NCBI GenBank assembly: GCA_020747065.1
Contig: JAGMVK010000002.1
Span: 744,001-808,000, forward strand
DNA: 64,000 nucleotides
Origin: Cadophora sp. MPI-SDFR-AT-0126
Lineage: Eukaryota; Ascomycota; Leotiomycetes; Helotiales; Ploettnerulaceae
Reading direction: 5' to 3'
In this document: positions 48,879-62,000 of the stretch, piece by piece
How positions within the stretch are numbered: position 1 is the stretch's first letter
Layout of the letters: every line of letters starts with the position of its first letter
The notes under the pieces: generated by a model
Databases searched by the model: none
What the model saw: only the letters and a program-made list of their open reading frames with translations
Told to the model about the DNA's origin: nothing
Made by a program: the position numbers and the translations under genes

Positions 48879-51800
48879 CTACCCCTTCCTACTCCCCCCA
48901 AACTTACTCCCCCCCACACTACTCATCCCATCCCTCCACTTCTCCCCCATCTTCTCCCCAAACCCACCCATCCACTTCGGCGCCTTCATACTAAACTTAA
49001 CCCTCCCCTCCACACACGCCTCCACACAATTAATCACCCCGAAAGTACTACTTCCAAGAGCTCTAAACAGCGCCAAACTCGCCACGCTCCACAGCACGAT
49101 CTTCAAGTACGCATTATCGCTGACCGCCTTGGGGCCGTAGGTCTCGCTGACGGCCATCGCCAAGATCGCATTCGCAACCAGCCAGCACACGACCATGTAC
49201 GTGCGCACGCTCTTGTAGTAGTCTTCCTGCTGCTGGGCCTCGGACGTGGTGGGTTGAGGGACTTCGAGGCGGTCGCGGAGGTTGCGCAGGGCTTCGTCGT
49301 AGCCGCTGTCGATGTCGAGTTGTTCGGATGGCATTTCGAGTTCCACTATTTTGGAGTCGCCCGAGCCGTGGCCGGTCGCGGCACCGAGGTCGGTGTGGAT
49401 TACATTGTCGCCTTTCGTACCCCAGGATATATCATGCGTATTACAAAATGCATACACCTGTAACGTGCAGATGTAACTTGGTAACAAGATGAAGTATTGC
49501 GCGGAGGAGGTGAACATGTGCCAGGGATCGAGGTACAGGAAACTCATGAGGAAGTACAGACCGATGGTGGATGCTGTAGAGACGAAGAGGTTGGTGAATG
49601 CGTTATTGCCGAATTTGAGTTGGGAGTCCTTTGCCGTGAGTTGCTTGATGATGATCCAGAAGGCGGCGAAGATGGTATATATCATGATTATGGCGTAGAC
49701 GATCATGCTCATGAGATATAATCTCTTGGCTCCTTGAGGGCGGTTACCCATTGATAGGATGAATTGTGTGCAGATGAGGAGGATGCATGTGTATCTGAAG
49801 ATCACGAAAATGACTTTGCCGATGCCGTGACCGAAGGGGTCGATTGTTGGATCGGATAGGGATCCGGCGACGAAGTAGAAGGTGAGGTAGAAGTTGGCGA
49901 GAGAGAAGTATGTGAACATTAGATTGATGAATTGGTAGACAAATTCGATGTGAAGCAAGATCTTGCGTCCAATCGTGTGATCGGTGCGCCAAATCTGACG
50001 AAAGTGTACGAGGGAGTAGACTGCTGCGAAGAAGGCGCCGTTGAGCCAGCGACGACGTTGGGAGATAAATTCTGGGACGGCATCTAGTTACATTAAGTCA
50101 GACCTCGTTTCCACAACAGAATATAATGAGGTATGAGAATAAAACTTACCGGGAACATCCGTTTCTCCCGTACAACTCTTAACATACTTCAACACCCACT
50201 TCTCATCCCTCTTAGCGACCAACTCCCAGCACAGAATTCTGTCCTCGGCAAGATACATATTTGCCGTAAATACATCCGCATTCTGCCCATGCAGCGTCTC
50301 TCCCTTAAAATACTGACTCAGCGGTCCATGTCCCGTATGGTCATTCTGTAATGCATGGTACCGATACGCGCTCAGCGCTCCGGGTAGCACAGTAATATAT
50401 CCGAACACGGATTCGAGAGGTTTGTCTAGAATGTTGGAGAGCTTGTATTCAAAGTTCTGGGAGGCGACGAGAGGATTGAGGAGGCCAGTGCCATATTTGC
50501 CTTTCATGGCTTTGATTTCGCCACAGGCACCTGCGACGTTGGAGTCGGTGTCGAAGGCTTTCCAGAGGTGGTAGAGTGAGTTGGACCCGGGTTTCGTGCC
50601 GACGTCGAGGAGAATGCAGATATTTGGCGTAAGAGCCCTTCCAAAAGCATTGAAGAACCAACGATGCGAGTTCAATTTCTTAGCGTTCTTCTCTTTCATA
50701 CAGAAAATCATCTGACAAGGTACAATTCCCTTCTCCGCGCCCTTGAACTTGAGTTCCGAGTCGAGGGATACTTGCGTGGTGTATTCGTACACGTGAGCCT
50801 GGACTTCCTTCTGGTTGACGAGATTCTTCGCGATGCCGTCTTGGTACACACCCATTGCTGCCAAAGCGTCGAGGGTTCTAGGATTGACCTTCTGCCGACC
50901 GTCTGCAATGACACAGACTACTATTTTCTGCCATCCGTGCTCGCCCCAGGTGCGGGATTTGGACCGACTGCAGAAATGAGAGACGTTTTTCATGACGGCG
51001 TGCATAGTCCGCGTGAAATCGATCTCGTTTTCATTGTACATCGTGATACAGATGAACAACTCGGTCTCTCTGGCCGTAGATCCAATATTCTGGCGGAGTT
51101 TGTAGCCTTTTGATACGAAATCATCGGGATCGCATGTGACGGCAGTGTATCGCATATGCGTGAACTCGATCTCATCTCGCCTGGGTAGGAAACTGTACAG
51201 GATAGTCGGAATCTTACACTCGAGGATCAGTTCTCCATTAATGAGCTTGACCTCCTTTTTGGCCATCTGTGCCTGTCTCGCTCCTCGCCTCTCCTGTTTT
51301 CCATCTGGAGCAGGCCCATAATGTTCATAGTCGTCCTCATCTTGATCATCATCCTCATTCTGTAGAGTATCGGCCGTCATGTACGAATCGCGACTTTTCA
51401 AGCCATGTCTGAAGCCGGATTTCGTGGTGCTGGCTGGGCCGAACACATCGTCGCCATCACCAATGTCGTTTTCAAGTGGGATAGAGATTGTAGCATCATC
51501 TGCAAATATTGAGTTTCTGGCTGAAGCACCTGGGCCTGAGAAAAGCGGTGCAGGTGGCAGCGGTCGTCTCGGACTACCACCGTATCTCGACGACGGTGTA
51601 CCAGGTCTTGAAGTACCATTGATCTCGGACGGCTCAAAATTGATATTTGGTGGAGGAGGCCTGGCATATTCCGCGGATCCTCTCGAGGGGCTCCACGACC
51701 TCGTAGGCGAAGTCCGTCCTGAAGGAGAATAAGGTATGTACGTTGAACTAGGGGGCGGCATGTCCGGTGCCGTATCGATGATAGAGGGAGCCGTTTCTGA

Positions 51801-52400
51801 GTTCACAGACGGCTGGTAGGATCTGCGGGTTGTGTATTGACTAATTGAGGAACTATGTAAGCTTGACTGACTCTTCAACGAGACTTCTAGATTAGATATG
51901 GGGGATTTGACGGGGAGGCGTAGACTGCGTCTTCGCGAAGGACCGTCTGGTATGGACGGCAGTATGTGCACAATATCCATGTCTGTGCCCGTCGAAGAAG
52001 ACGAACCTTCCACTGTTGTACTCTGCGAAGTTCTCTTCTGCAGCTTGCAGGTCTTCGACGAGGGGATGGCCTCTTCTTCTTCCTTGAGAGATGCGAGGCG
52101 CTCTGGAGTAGAGAGCGGGATTGGTCTTTGAAGCACTTTCTTTCTCTGCAGCTTGACTGCTTGAGGTCGAGGGAGCAGATTTTTGGATTGGGGTTCAGAT
52201 TGAGTCTGAGATTGAGATTGAGACTGGTAGTGAGCTGGTTGTACATACGGACGGATCTCCGGCTCGTCGACGGATGTCAACAATCGGATGTGTGACGAGT
52301 TACTTGGTTGACCTGTGGGTGTGGAACCGTTCTCCTCACCGTACGAAGGAGGCTCAGAATACATTGGAGGACGTCCTCCTGGAGTATTTGGGCCGTCCAT
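48879..52400 (-). CDS. Chitin synthase, class III
   Basis: This plasma-membrane GT2 enzyme polymerises UDP-GlcNAc into wall chitin. Two exons (50150-52400, 48879-50083) give 1151 residues. Residues 1-370 are disordered and Ser/Pro/Gln-rich, including a [10 protein letters not shown] run. The catalytic part begins near [13 protein letters not shown] and [16 protein letters not shown]. It contains [43 protein letters not shown], the EDR motif in AEDRILCWE, and QRRRW in [10 protein letters not shown] just after the intron. Several membrane helices follow (for example [12 protein letters not shown]). KFKGAEKG and DVGTKPG favour class III over I and II. The N-terminus is longer than in most class III enzymes (about 900 residues). 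MSB2 lies upstream on the same strand. Confidence 0.92.
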
Positions 52401-53361
52401 TTGTTCGTGACGTTGAATGTGTGTTGCGCTGAGGAATGCGTCGGGCCGCCGTTAAAGAATGGATGTTTACTTTGTGATCATCCACGGTGGGGATTTTGTG
52501 TCTAGGGATGAGTCTCGAGATACAAGCGATTGTTCGATGCCAATTGACTCGATGCTGTACGTCTTGAGTAGAAGGTGGTCCTGGATGAGACAGCGCGCAA
52601 TATGAGAGAGAGGCGTCACAGGGCTGTTAGTTTCCAGATGATGCTGCACCGGGCATTTTTTGTTTAGCATGGTCGCTGGCAGGACAACCATGATGCACGG
52701 GCCATGAGGATTGGTACCCGATGGGGATAGGGCCACCCCAGTCAGAAGGAAATTTGTGATGATTGGACATGTCAAGCGCCATGGGTAAGACGAGGCTTTG
52801 AACTCCGTCTGACATGAGTTCGTCCAAATAATACAACAAAATTAAGCGTCTGTCACATCTTAAACCGAAGTCGCTGCATGTCAATATTTGGGATTTGAAA
52901 TTGGCATAACCACGCCCCTTATTCTCAAAATCACAGTATCATAGAATCACATCACAGAATCACATACAGCGAAGAAGTCCAATACAAATCGCTTTTTATT
53001 GGAATCCTTAATCATCGGATCGTAAATGTACAAAGCCTCTTGACTCCCCATTCTTTCAGCTGCATGCCCCAAGCCTGTCTCCTCCGCGCTACTCGTACTA
53101 AAATAAGCCCCTGGATCAGATCAAATGTCGAAAATAGTGACAGGAGATCCTTGTCGATGCAGAGGATGTGGGTGACGTCTCCCAACGCCGAGATGAAGGT
53201 TTGATGACAAGAAAATGTGGAGCGCCATGCTCAGGCTCAGACACAAACAGTGCTGATATGGTTTAGTTGTATTGTACAGCGAGGTTGAGGGTAGATGGCG
53301 GGATGGTGATGGGGGTATCAAAAACAGAGCTGAAAAATATTGACTGGTAGGTTATGATTGC
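52401..53361. promoter_or_regulatory. Chitin synthase promoter / MSB2 3' flank
   Basis: This 961 bp stretch lies between two same-strand genes. It includes ATCACAGAATCACAT-type direct repeats at about 52937-52968. No gene is supported. Confidence 0.4.
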
Positions 53362-56028
53362 TCAGTTCCAGCCGAGGGAATTCTCAGCCATCATCGGTGC
53401 CGAAATTTGCTGAGTCCGTGCAGAATTACCGGTTTTCCCGCTTCCCCTGCTGTTTCTATCGTGTCCCGGAGTTGTTCGTCCACCAGACATGAAAGCACCG
53501 CCTCCCATTAGTGCTGGGCTGCCGGATTGTCTCATCTCACCACCATGGAGCATAGAACTTGATCGACGATGGCTCTGCTTGCGCTTCTTGTATCTGCGTG
53601 CAATCAAGAACATAGCGGCACCATATGCTGCTGAACCACTAATTGCGGCTATTGCAATACCGGCAGTGGCTCCAGTCTTACCAGGAGATTGGTTCTGCTC
53701 ATTCGTATCACCAAAGACGGAGTTGCCGTTTCCTGAAGCAGAGCTAGACGAAGGCTCGCTGCCACCTGAGGTATCCGTGCTTCCTCCACCAGTCTCCACG
53801 TTTGATCCTGGAGTGAGGGGAATGGCTGGATTGATGTAGTTCATGAGGGTGTTGATGCTTGCATCGTCGTTGTTATATATGGCAGCTGTTGGAATGTGGA
53901 GATCTAGAGACAAAGTGCTGACCATGTTGCTGGGGATGTATGCCAGCGCCAGAGTCGTGATGTACTTCATTTGCTGAGTTGTGTCTAGTGGAACGAGACT
54001 GTGCATGGTGATCTGATCTCTCTTCAATCCTAATCCATCCGAAACACCCTGTGGCAAGTACTCGAAAATCTGGGCAGATGATAGTGGGTTGTCCACGACG
54101 AACTTGTAGTTCAAAGGAAACAAGAATCCAAGTTGAATCTGGGTAGTATCTTCTGGCTGAACCGTAGCATTAGGATTGGAGATGACTCTCGGCAATTGAG
54201 GGCTGATTCCAGTTGGCTGAGCGCTCTCAGTTTGTCCTGCGGGAACGGTCGGTGATGATGCTGCAATGATCGTTGTCGGGAGCCACATGGATGTAGCGGA
54301 ATTCGTCGATATTGCCGGAACGGTCTGAGGGGCTGATGTCGGTGTCTGTACAAGGGTTGTAGTAGGAAGAGACGTTTCAATTGGAGCAGCGCTGGTGGAA
54401 GGCAACGAAGTTTGTGGGACTGTTGGCTCAGTGGCATTTGTGGTAGATGCCGTGACAGTCGCGCTGGGCGTTCCAGACAAAGTAACGGATCCAGTTGGGA
54501 GACTAGTCGTGATGTCGGTGCCATTGGTCGTGCTCACAGGTGTCGTAGGTTCGCCGGTGATGACGGGAATGGACGAATTTGACGACGTGATTGGAGTGTC
54601 CGTTGGGCTGGTAACTGGTGGATTGGTGGTAATCGGTCCAGTAGTAGTATCCGTTGGGGTCGGGTCGGTCGTGATCGGCACTGAGGTAGAAGAATCCGTA
54701 GGCGTAGGAGGAATCGTTGTCACATCCGTAGGTGCAGAAGTGACATCCGTGATTGTTGGAGTGGATGAATCTGGGATTGTCGTGTTGAGCGTGGGCTCAG
54801 GAACAATGGTCGGTTCAGGAGTCGGAGTCACAGGCTCAATGGTGGTCGTTGCGGAGCCCAAATCACTGGTCGCAGGATCAAGAATACTAGAAAGAATTCC
54901 ACCAAGATCAGTCGTCGGGGCGGATGTCACAGTTGGCTCAGCCGAAGATGAGATGATAGGTGTGATAGTAGATCCAGTTCCATCAGGAGTGGTGGTTGGA
55001 GCGGTACCTGTACCGAGAAGCGAAGTGGGATCGATCAGAGTGGTAGTGGGCTCAACTTCTGAAGTGGTTGTAGGAGCGCTTCCAGTACCAAGAAGGGAGG
55101 ACAAATCGATCAGAGGTGTGGTTGTTGGCTCAGCATCCGATGTGGTCGTAGGATCCGCGGTCGTGGTCGGAGCAGACGATTCTAGTGAAGTTGTGGAATC
55201 AGTGGCCGGATCAGACGTCGAGCTAGGAATCAAGACAGAGCTGAGAACTGATCCCAGGGAGGGCAAAATTCCAGCTGGAGTAGTCGTCGGTGCAGAGGTC
55301 TCCTCAGTTGTCGTTGGAGCCGAGCTCTCAACTCCTGTTGATCCAGCCGATCCAGAGAAAGATACTCCATCACTAGTGCTTTCGCTTTCACTCTCTGAAG
55401 TCGGGGTTGGAGTTGCCGATGTAGTCCCATCAGTCAAGATTCCACCCGGTCCAAATGTAATTCCCTCAGCAGATGTGGTGGTTGTTGATTCAGTGGTATC
55501 GGATTCTGACGAATCGCTCGATGGGCTCGGAGTCGGTAGAATGACAACATCAGGAGTTGATCCAGTCGGTGCAGGGTCCAAAGCACTTGTGATGAATCCC
55601 AAAAATCCACCCGAACTTGTTGTTGGTTCTGGTGTCGAAGTCTCAGTGGGTCCAGTCGACTCATCAGAGCTGGAACTAGACGACGACGTGGGTTGAATTG
55701 GGTTGAGAAAGCTGTCCAGACCTCCTGTTCCTGCCGCCGAGCTAGAGCTTGACCCAGTCGAATCCGACGTCGAGTCCTGCTGCCCTGTTATCGAGTTCAA
55801 AAAATCCGACAAGCCTCTCTTAGTCGACGATGACGAGCTGGACGAAGGTGATGAGGACGACGACAGCCTCTCCTGGCTTGTCTGCTGCGGCGCAGTTGTG
55901 ATTGTAGAGTTGAAAAAGACCTGTCGTTTGATTTGCCTGGGGAAATAAAATTTAGGTCGCTGAGGCTCCGCAGCGGCAAAGGTAGAAAGGACCGCCACTG
56001 AGGCCACAAACAGCGTAGGTGTATGCAT
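53362..56028 (-). CDS. MSB2: MSB2-like signalling mucin
   Basis: Msb2 is a single-pass surface mucin that senses surfaces and wall state upstream of the Ste11-Ste7-Fus3/Kss1-type MAP kinase cascade. The single exon codes for 888 residues. A signal peptide (MHTPTLFVASVAVLSTFAAA) is followed by a KR dibasic site and a huge Ser/Thr/Pro-rich region (about residues 40-600), expected to be O-mannosylated. A conserved membrane-proximal extracellular domain lies at about 620-740 (IQLGFLFPLNYKFV, IFEYLPQGVSDGLGL, YITTLALAYIPSNMV). A transmembrane helix follows (AGIAIAAISGSAAYGAAMFLIA, about 780-805), then RRYKKRKQ and a cytoplasmic tail of about 80 residues. A very long gene-free region lies upstream. 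Orthology is strongly suggested by the membrane-proximal domain. Confidence 0.85.
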   Translation of the reverse strand: MHTPTLFVASVAVLSTFAAAEPQRPKFYFPRQIKRQVFFNSTITTAPQQTSQERLSSSSSPSSSSSSSTKRGLSDFLNSITGQQDSTSDSTGSSSSSAAGTGGLDSFLNPIQPTSSSSSSSDESTGPTETSTPEPTTSSGGFLGFITSALDPAPTGSTPDVVILPTPSPSSDSSESDTTESTTTTSAEGITFGPGGILTDGTTSATPTPTSESESESTSDGVSFSGSAGSTGVESSAPTTTEETSAPTTTPAGILPSLGSVLSSVLIPSSTSDPATDSTTSLESSAPTTTADPTTTSDAEPTTTPLIDLSSLLGTGSAPTTTSEVEPTTTLIDPTSLLGTGTAPTTTPDGTGSTITPIISSSAEPTVTSAPTTDLGGILSSILDPATSDLGSATTTIEPVTPTPEPTIVPEPTLNTTIPDSSTPTITDVTSAPTDVTTIPPTPTDSSTSVPITTDPTPTDTTTGPITTNPPVTSPTDTPITSSNSSIPVITGEPTTPVSTTNGTDITTSLPTGSVTLSGTPSATVTASTTNATEPTVPQTSLPSTSAAPIETSLPTTTLVQTPTSAPQTVPAISTNSATSMWLPTTIIAASSPTVPAGQTESAQPTGISPQLPRVISNPNATVQPEDTTQIQLGFLFPLNYKFVVDNPLSSAQIFEYLPQGVSDGLGLKRDQITMHSLVPLDTTQQMKYITTLALAYIPSNMVSTLSLDLHIPTAAIYNNDDASINTLMNYINPAIPLTPGSNVETGGGSTDTSGGSEPSSSSASGNGNSVFGDTNEQNQSPGKTGATAGIAIAAISGSAAYGAAMFLIARRYKKRKQSHRRSSSMLHGGEMRQSGSPALMGGGAFMSGGRTTPGHDRNSRGSGKTGNSARTQQISAPMMAENSLGWN
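54998..55150 (-). repeat. Duplicated unit inside the MSB2 mucin region
   Basis: Two imperfect units of about 75-78 bp lie side by side, each encoding a SLLGTG...APTTT peptide followed by a PTTT run. They show internal expansion of the mucin domain by unit duplication. Confidence 0.6.
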
Positions 56029-59000
56029 CCTGGCAATTGGTTTATGGGATACGCGTTGGTCTTGTTGGGAACGCGAAGTTGGTGAGAAAAGTAAGCTTTA
56101 AGATCTGGACCCAGAGTCAGCGGAGGAGCGATGAGGTGTATTGGATTGCCTGCAACGCAAACTGACTGTCAGGGCAAATTGTTATTTAACGAGTGTACTT
56201 GACAAAAATGTCAAAGAGTGTCTGCAAAGATTGAAGTCAGTATTCGTCGTTCCTGGACCGAATTGAATTGGATCGAGTCTTGGATGTGTTCGCAGGAATG
56301 ATCAACGCATCCTCAGCCTCAAGAGAAACCGCGAGAAACGGAACCATCGCCCAAACAATTCATCCTCGACCGTCCTTTCGCAGAGTTTGGTGAATACTCA
56401 CTAAGTGAGATTATTGTAGCAGTCGTAAACTTCGAATCGCAATCTTAAATGAGTGTCGTGACGAAAAATCGTCGAGAGGGTTGGTGGATCGTTTTCAGCT
56501 TCAATTCGTTCGCGATCATCAATCAGCGAGCCACGACCATTATCCGTCTGCCTCCCGAGGCGCCTTGTCGTCTGTCTATCTCGATGGGGATGGTGAGCAG
56601 TCTCGTAGAAGGCGTGCAGACAGGTCGCACGTCTTTTGAGTTGAAGGTCCACGAGGAGAGCGGGCGGTTGAGGTGAGGGTGGAGGTGAGGAGAGAGAGAG
56701 AAGGAAGGAAGGGGAGGAAGGGCGAGATTAGCAGGGCGGTAGCGCGAGTATTAGGTAGGTGTGGATGTGGGTGTGGGAACCGTGGCCATGGGTGGTCAGT
56801 GGTCAGTGGCTACTTAGTAGAAGGGAAGGGAGCGATGGGCACGGCCAGCGAAATTTGAAGTTGTGTTAGGGTCGGTGGTACCTCTAGCTGCAGGCAGGGC
56901 ACCAGTCCAGGTGCAGGCGTAAGCGTGTAAACCGAATACACCAAATTGGCCTGGCGTTGGCGCTCAATGCTGCACTGTTTCTCGGCAGAACCTCCAAAAT
57001 TGGCAAATTTAGCTGAGCACTGGAATGATGCGCAAAAGGTCCTGGCGCTGAACACGACACAACACGACACGACACGATTTGCCCACCAAAGACAAAGATG
57101 TTTGAATTATCGTAAAAATATGGGGCAGACAGAAACCTCGGACGGTCCTCCAAATACGAGATGGGTGGCCGGTCACGGTCAGGCGTCTGTCTGCATCTGG
57201 ATTGTAGGAGGACAAAGCTGATGGATATGGGACGAGACCTCAAATCACTTGGATATCAGGGCAGCACAATACAACACGACACAAAATTCTATCTACATCA
57301 ACAAGAATCTTGAAGATGACTGAATAGATTGATTGATCTTTATTACCTCCAACATACAAAGAATGGTATCGACTTCTGTTCGAGGACGAGGCGAGAGAAA
57401 CATCATGCATGGGTCCATAAATTCCAGCCCACAGCCAATATATTTGAGATCTGACAGGGCAGAGAGGAAAGAGTGGGCCATTGTACCACGGTATTTATTC
57501 GAGTTTATGGAGTGCCAGATTGCCCGAGGAACACTGTCTGTGTAGCCAAGGCATAGATCTACCAGATAAGACCGGAAACAGAAAATCACCGTTGTATTCG
57601 GTCGGTGGTACGATACTTTGTCGATGTCCTGCATGCATTCATTCTTTTGGCTGTCTTCTTCCTTTATTCACTCATTATGTTCATGTCGGTGTCGGTCAAG
57701 ACTGGGGATATCCGTGCCGAAGGACATCAACATCATCCACCAGTAGCAGGTAGCAAAATGTCAATGCTATTCCGCTGCCCTGCAGCACGCTTCGTATCCA
57801 GCTCACCTACATTTTCCATCTATTCCAGTTCGTCTCAAAGGAACTCCTCTTTCCTGGACCCTCAGATCTTAACAATATATCCAAACATCCACATGAGTCC
57901 ATTCTCAAATCCACCACCACCCTCCTCCCCAAATTGTTTCTCCTGGCCGGTTCCCGTTCCTGGTCATTCATTCATTCCCCTTTCCCTTCACAGCCCCATT
58001 CCGACCCACTATCTCAGCAAGCTCTCCACTCACAGCACAGCAGTCCGCGCTCTCAACCCCTGACCCGCCCTGAAGCCAGCAAGGGCCACCAAGGGCCACC
58101 AGGTCCGCCGCGGGACGGCATGAACATCGCTCGCCCTCGCTCCACAAAAATTAATCAAAAAGTCCCATAATTCTCCTCTTCTTCTGCAAGGAGCTTCCCT
58201 AGCCCACGGCTCTACGCGAAATAACCCGACCAGTCAGCGCAGCGAGTCGGCCCTCGTAGCGCGTTTGATCTTGAGCCCGAGAAGGGTAATTAATTTCCGG
58301 CTGTTGTTCGTCGCTTGGAAATTACAGGGTATGCTGGTCTTGTGAGGGGTGGTATGAGCATCTCGAGGTCAAGGTCGAAGGTCGACTTCGAGGTCTTTTG
58401 TTTTTATGTTTCGAGATTTGAGCAGAAAGAGGCTGATATGGTGACATTATGCAAGAAATGATATGAACTCTTGTTTTCAAGACATATTTAAATCTTTGCT
58501 TTCTTTTTGTTTGGTTACGTTTCTTCCTCGAACCATGACAACGAATCAACTCAGCACCACCATCTCTCCCTCGCATGAGGCTTAGGGCCGCGCACCCCTC
58601 TTCTCAATCTGGATAATATTTATGCACGTATTATGCCGCAGCCCTGCCTAAAATACGGATTGGAGGCTGCTGATCCTCAGGTGTCCAATCGAATCATTCT
58701 TCTCTTGGAAATTCAAGCCCTTACTGCTGCTGCACTCACAGCACCTCAAGAAATACTACTGCAACGGATAATTTGTTTTGCTTCTCCCTACATTCATTCT
58801 CCTCTCAACTCCCAATACTAATATGATTACCGGCAATTAGCATCGCAAATCCATCACCTGCACACGCAATAGAATCCTAAAGCAGCATCTGATAGACAAG
58901 TGACAAGTCATACAGCCAAACCGGTCTTCTGCATCATGAAAATTCTGAAAGTTCAAACTCGATGTTCCTAGCAATCGATCGCGAAATCGACCCCGAACCG

Positions 59001-62000
59001 CCCTAAAAGCGCCTCTTTGCGCATACCGTCAAGCCGTTGGTCTCTCAATAAAGTCAAAGAATTCAAAGCACCACCTCACGCTCTCTTGACAATTCCAAAA
59101 ATATACACCAAGGAAAACTGAATCTGGATCACAAGGGGGACAGTTCAATTCTCAACATCTGTCGAGCATTCAGTAGCGAATGTAGCAAAGCACAGAAACA
59201 ACTTCATTCATTCATCATCCCACTTCACACTTGCTGACAAAGGATCTTGGAAGTTCCGGACCTCCGACCTCACCCACCAATCACAACAGCGCGCAAATCT
59301 TGCACCAGGGGCAGGGCAGGATCTCGTTCCTGGATCTCACCTCACGTCTTGCCAACAAAATGTGGAGTCGTAAACCCGCTGAACGACCGAGCGCTTCAAC
59401 AATTTCCGGGTTAACTTCTCTCCCTCCAAGCAAAGAAACCTTGCTTCCCTCACGATCGCCAGTACATCTCCATGCAAATACGGAAGTATCAGAAAACAAA
59501 TCGAAACATCTCAAAAAGAGAAAGTCCAGAATCTAGACCTTCTACCCCTCACAAGCGATAGAGTCTCAATCCAGGAAAATAAAATGACATCCCTCCCAAA
59601 ACCGCAATTCATCGACAAGACCTCAACCCAAAGAGTCCAACTCAGACGATCAATCCTTCTAGATGCGTGTCTGTAATTCCGGCACTTGCTTTACCGTTAC
59701 ATTTCGTAATTCCACGATATCCTAGGACACACATGTAGAAAACCCCCTAGCCTCCTTAACTTCACAGATCATACAACCCAGACAAGGCGAATCAACGCCT
59801 CGCCTTTTCTGAACCAGAAATCATCATCTCTTATTTCATCTCCATTCCATCGATCCCCATCTTCCAAAATTCCAAGGCACGTTTCACCTTCTCGAATTCC
59901 ACGCGCCAAGACAAAACACTGGATGAAAAACACCCTGGGTACCTGAAGCGAGAAAGAGTCCGACAAGACAAGGCCATGTTTCACGATCATCGGCCGAACT
60001 ACGCATCTGCAAATCTTGCACGGAGGGTATCCACATTCGCACATCACCAAAAAATCCTGGAAGACATCTTTCACGTCCTCCACTTTTGCTAAAAGCTTGA
60101 CTTGCTTTGAAGTGACAGCCTGGAAGGTTTGACAGCTTACAAAGTGCTTGTTTGAAGAACGTACATGTCCCTTCATTATCGATTTAGCTACCACACCACG
60201 CCATCTCGAGTCTCACTCTCAACGGGAAGGAACTTCCTGTTCACTTTTTCAGCACCTGGATCAAGACGTTTCACCAGCGCCCGCCCTGCCCGTCAAGCTT
60301 CTTCGCGCATTCTTCTCCTCCTTCTCTGAGTTTCTAGCCATCGTCTCACAGCCTCACTCACTCACTACTCCTTCCCCTTCGCCGTGCACACACAAGATAC
60401 GGGTACGGAGGTACTGTAGTCGTACAACCCCTCACAATGGTTTCACCTACGAACAAAAGATACGAGGAAGGAGGTACAGAGGTACAAAGGAAGTGTGAGC
60501 AGCCGAGTTCCGATCCCGTTTTGCTTCAGATTCAGGTTCGTGTTCAGTCAGGTCAAGTCCTGTTCATCTCTAGACATCACCCCCCCCCCCCCTTTCCCCG
60601 TTTAATGCGCTGCATCAAAAGTGTAAAGAAACCTTTTCACAAAGTTACAGATGCCTTATTTTCTATTCTTAACTCAAACCCTTCACAAATCCCCCTCCCC
60701 TCGTCTGATGTAAACTTGCACTTTGAAATTTAACATCTCTAACCTGTACCTGCGTACTGTAAACTTTCCCCCACCCACACCCACACACAACTTCACAAAC
60801 CAAGCATTCCTCCCCGTTTCATCGTCATCCCATGCCATGCGAACACATCCATCCCCATTCCCATTCCATTCCAGCCCCTGAATCACTTCAAGGTTCACAT
60901 CACTTCCCGACCTCTCCACCTATTTCCGTACGCATCCTGGAAAGTGAGCACTTCATATCTCGGAAACAAATCTCCACTTGATCCGAAATCCTTCCTACTC
61001 TCCATAAACAAAAATCAAAATGAGAACATCTAACGAGTTTCTCATGCACGCACGCGATCATTCGATCCCAAATGTCAATCAATAAAGCGCGATGTCCGGT
61101 CGCTGGCGGGGTGGAATTAGATAGGCTGCTGGGGTGATCTAGAGAGATACGCTTGAGCTGGCGCTTTATCGATAGTTTGACGCCTCGCGTTATCAACAAA
61201 GACACGCCAGACCAAGCTTGGTACCAAAGTACTTGATTTCTCGCTAGCAGTGATGTCTATCTCAGCTTCAATTCAAAATCAAAATAAACAGACGAAGCAA
61301 ATTCACGACTCTGCGCTGGCTTGAACCGATGACTTCGAAAGCAAGGAGGAAAAGACATGCACGTGATATAAACTCAAAACATGACAATTTCTCAGACGCT
61401 CGAGCCAATGAGATGTCAAATGCAGCTCAGAGAGAGTGTTTTGTTGCACGTCGCAACTCGAATATCTGTCCACGTCACTGCAGTCACACCACCCCACCCA
61501 CGCAAACTCTCGCTTAAGCAACCTCCTCCATCGTCTCCCATTCACACCTGTAGCGCAAGTCTATCTGTTAACTCCCAGCTTTCAACTGAAATTCTCTCTC
61601 CTCTTTACTGCAGTAGTAGTCCCTGTTTTCATGTTTCCTATATTTAAGTTGAGAGAGAGAGAAAGAGGACAGCCAAGTTGGCGGGCAGGGTTACGAGGTG
61701 GAAGGAGAGTCTGAGTGCACGGCGCTTCGAGGGAGCGAATCAACAAGATTGGCGATTCGCTTTATCGTGGATCATTCTCGGTTGTCCAAACTTGAGGTAT
61801 GCTGTCCTTTTCCGCCTTGCTTCGGTTCTCTTCACTTTACTTCCATCAGGGTTTGGCATTTCTGAAAACAAACACTTGGACCAGGATGTTTGTTTGGCAC
61901 ACTTTGGGTGGGGATTTGTCGTGTTTTTCTGAGGAGGGTAAGCGAGCGGGCCGGCGGGCGGGGAAGCGCTTTTGTTTACTTGCGGGTGTTGCTAGCTAGG

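Noticed and set aside
48612..49463. A 283-codon open frame on the + strand crossing the CA repeat
   Set aside because: The CA repeat is open in all frames (His-Thr repeats), and the rest is antisense to well-supported chitin synthase exon. No family features.
54395..55696. A 433-codon open frame on the + strand inside MSB2
   Set aside because: It is the antisense shadow of a Ser/Thr/Pro-rich coding region, giving a Val/Gly-rich nonsense protein. The minus-strand mucin has a signal peptide, conserved domain and membrane helix.
60581..60593. C homopolymer considered as a possible assembly gap or structural element
   Set aside because: It is a single run of about 13 Cs with no flanking symmetry; nothing more can be concluded from sequence alone.
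61290..61345. A tRNA T-loop-like string (GGTTCAAGCC on the minus strand)
   Set aside because: No matching A box, acceptor stem or anticodon stem could be found around it.
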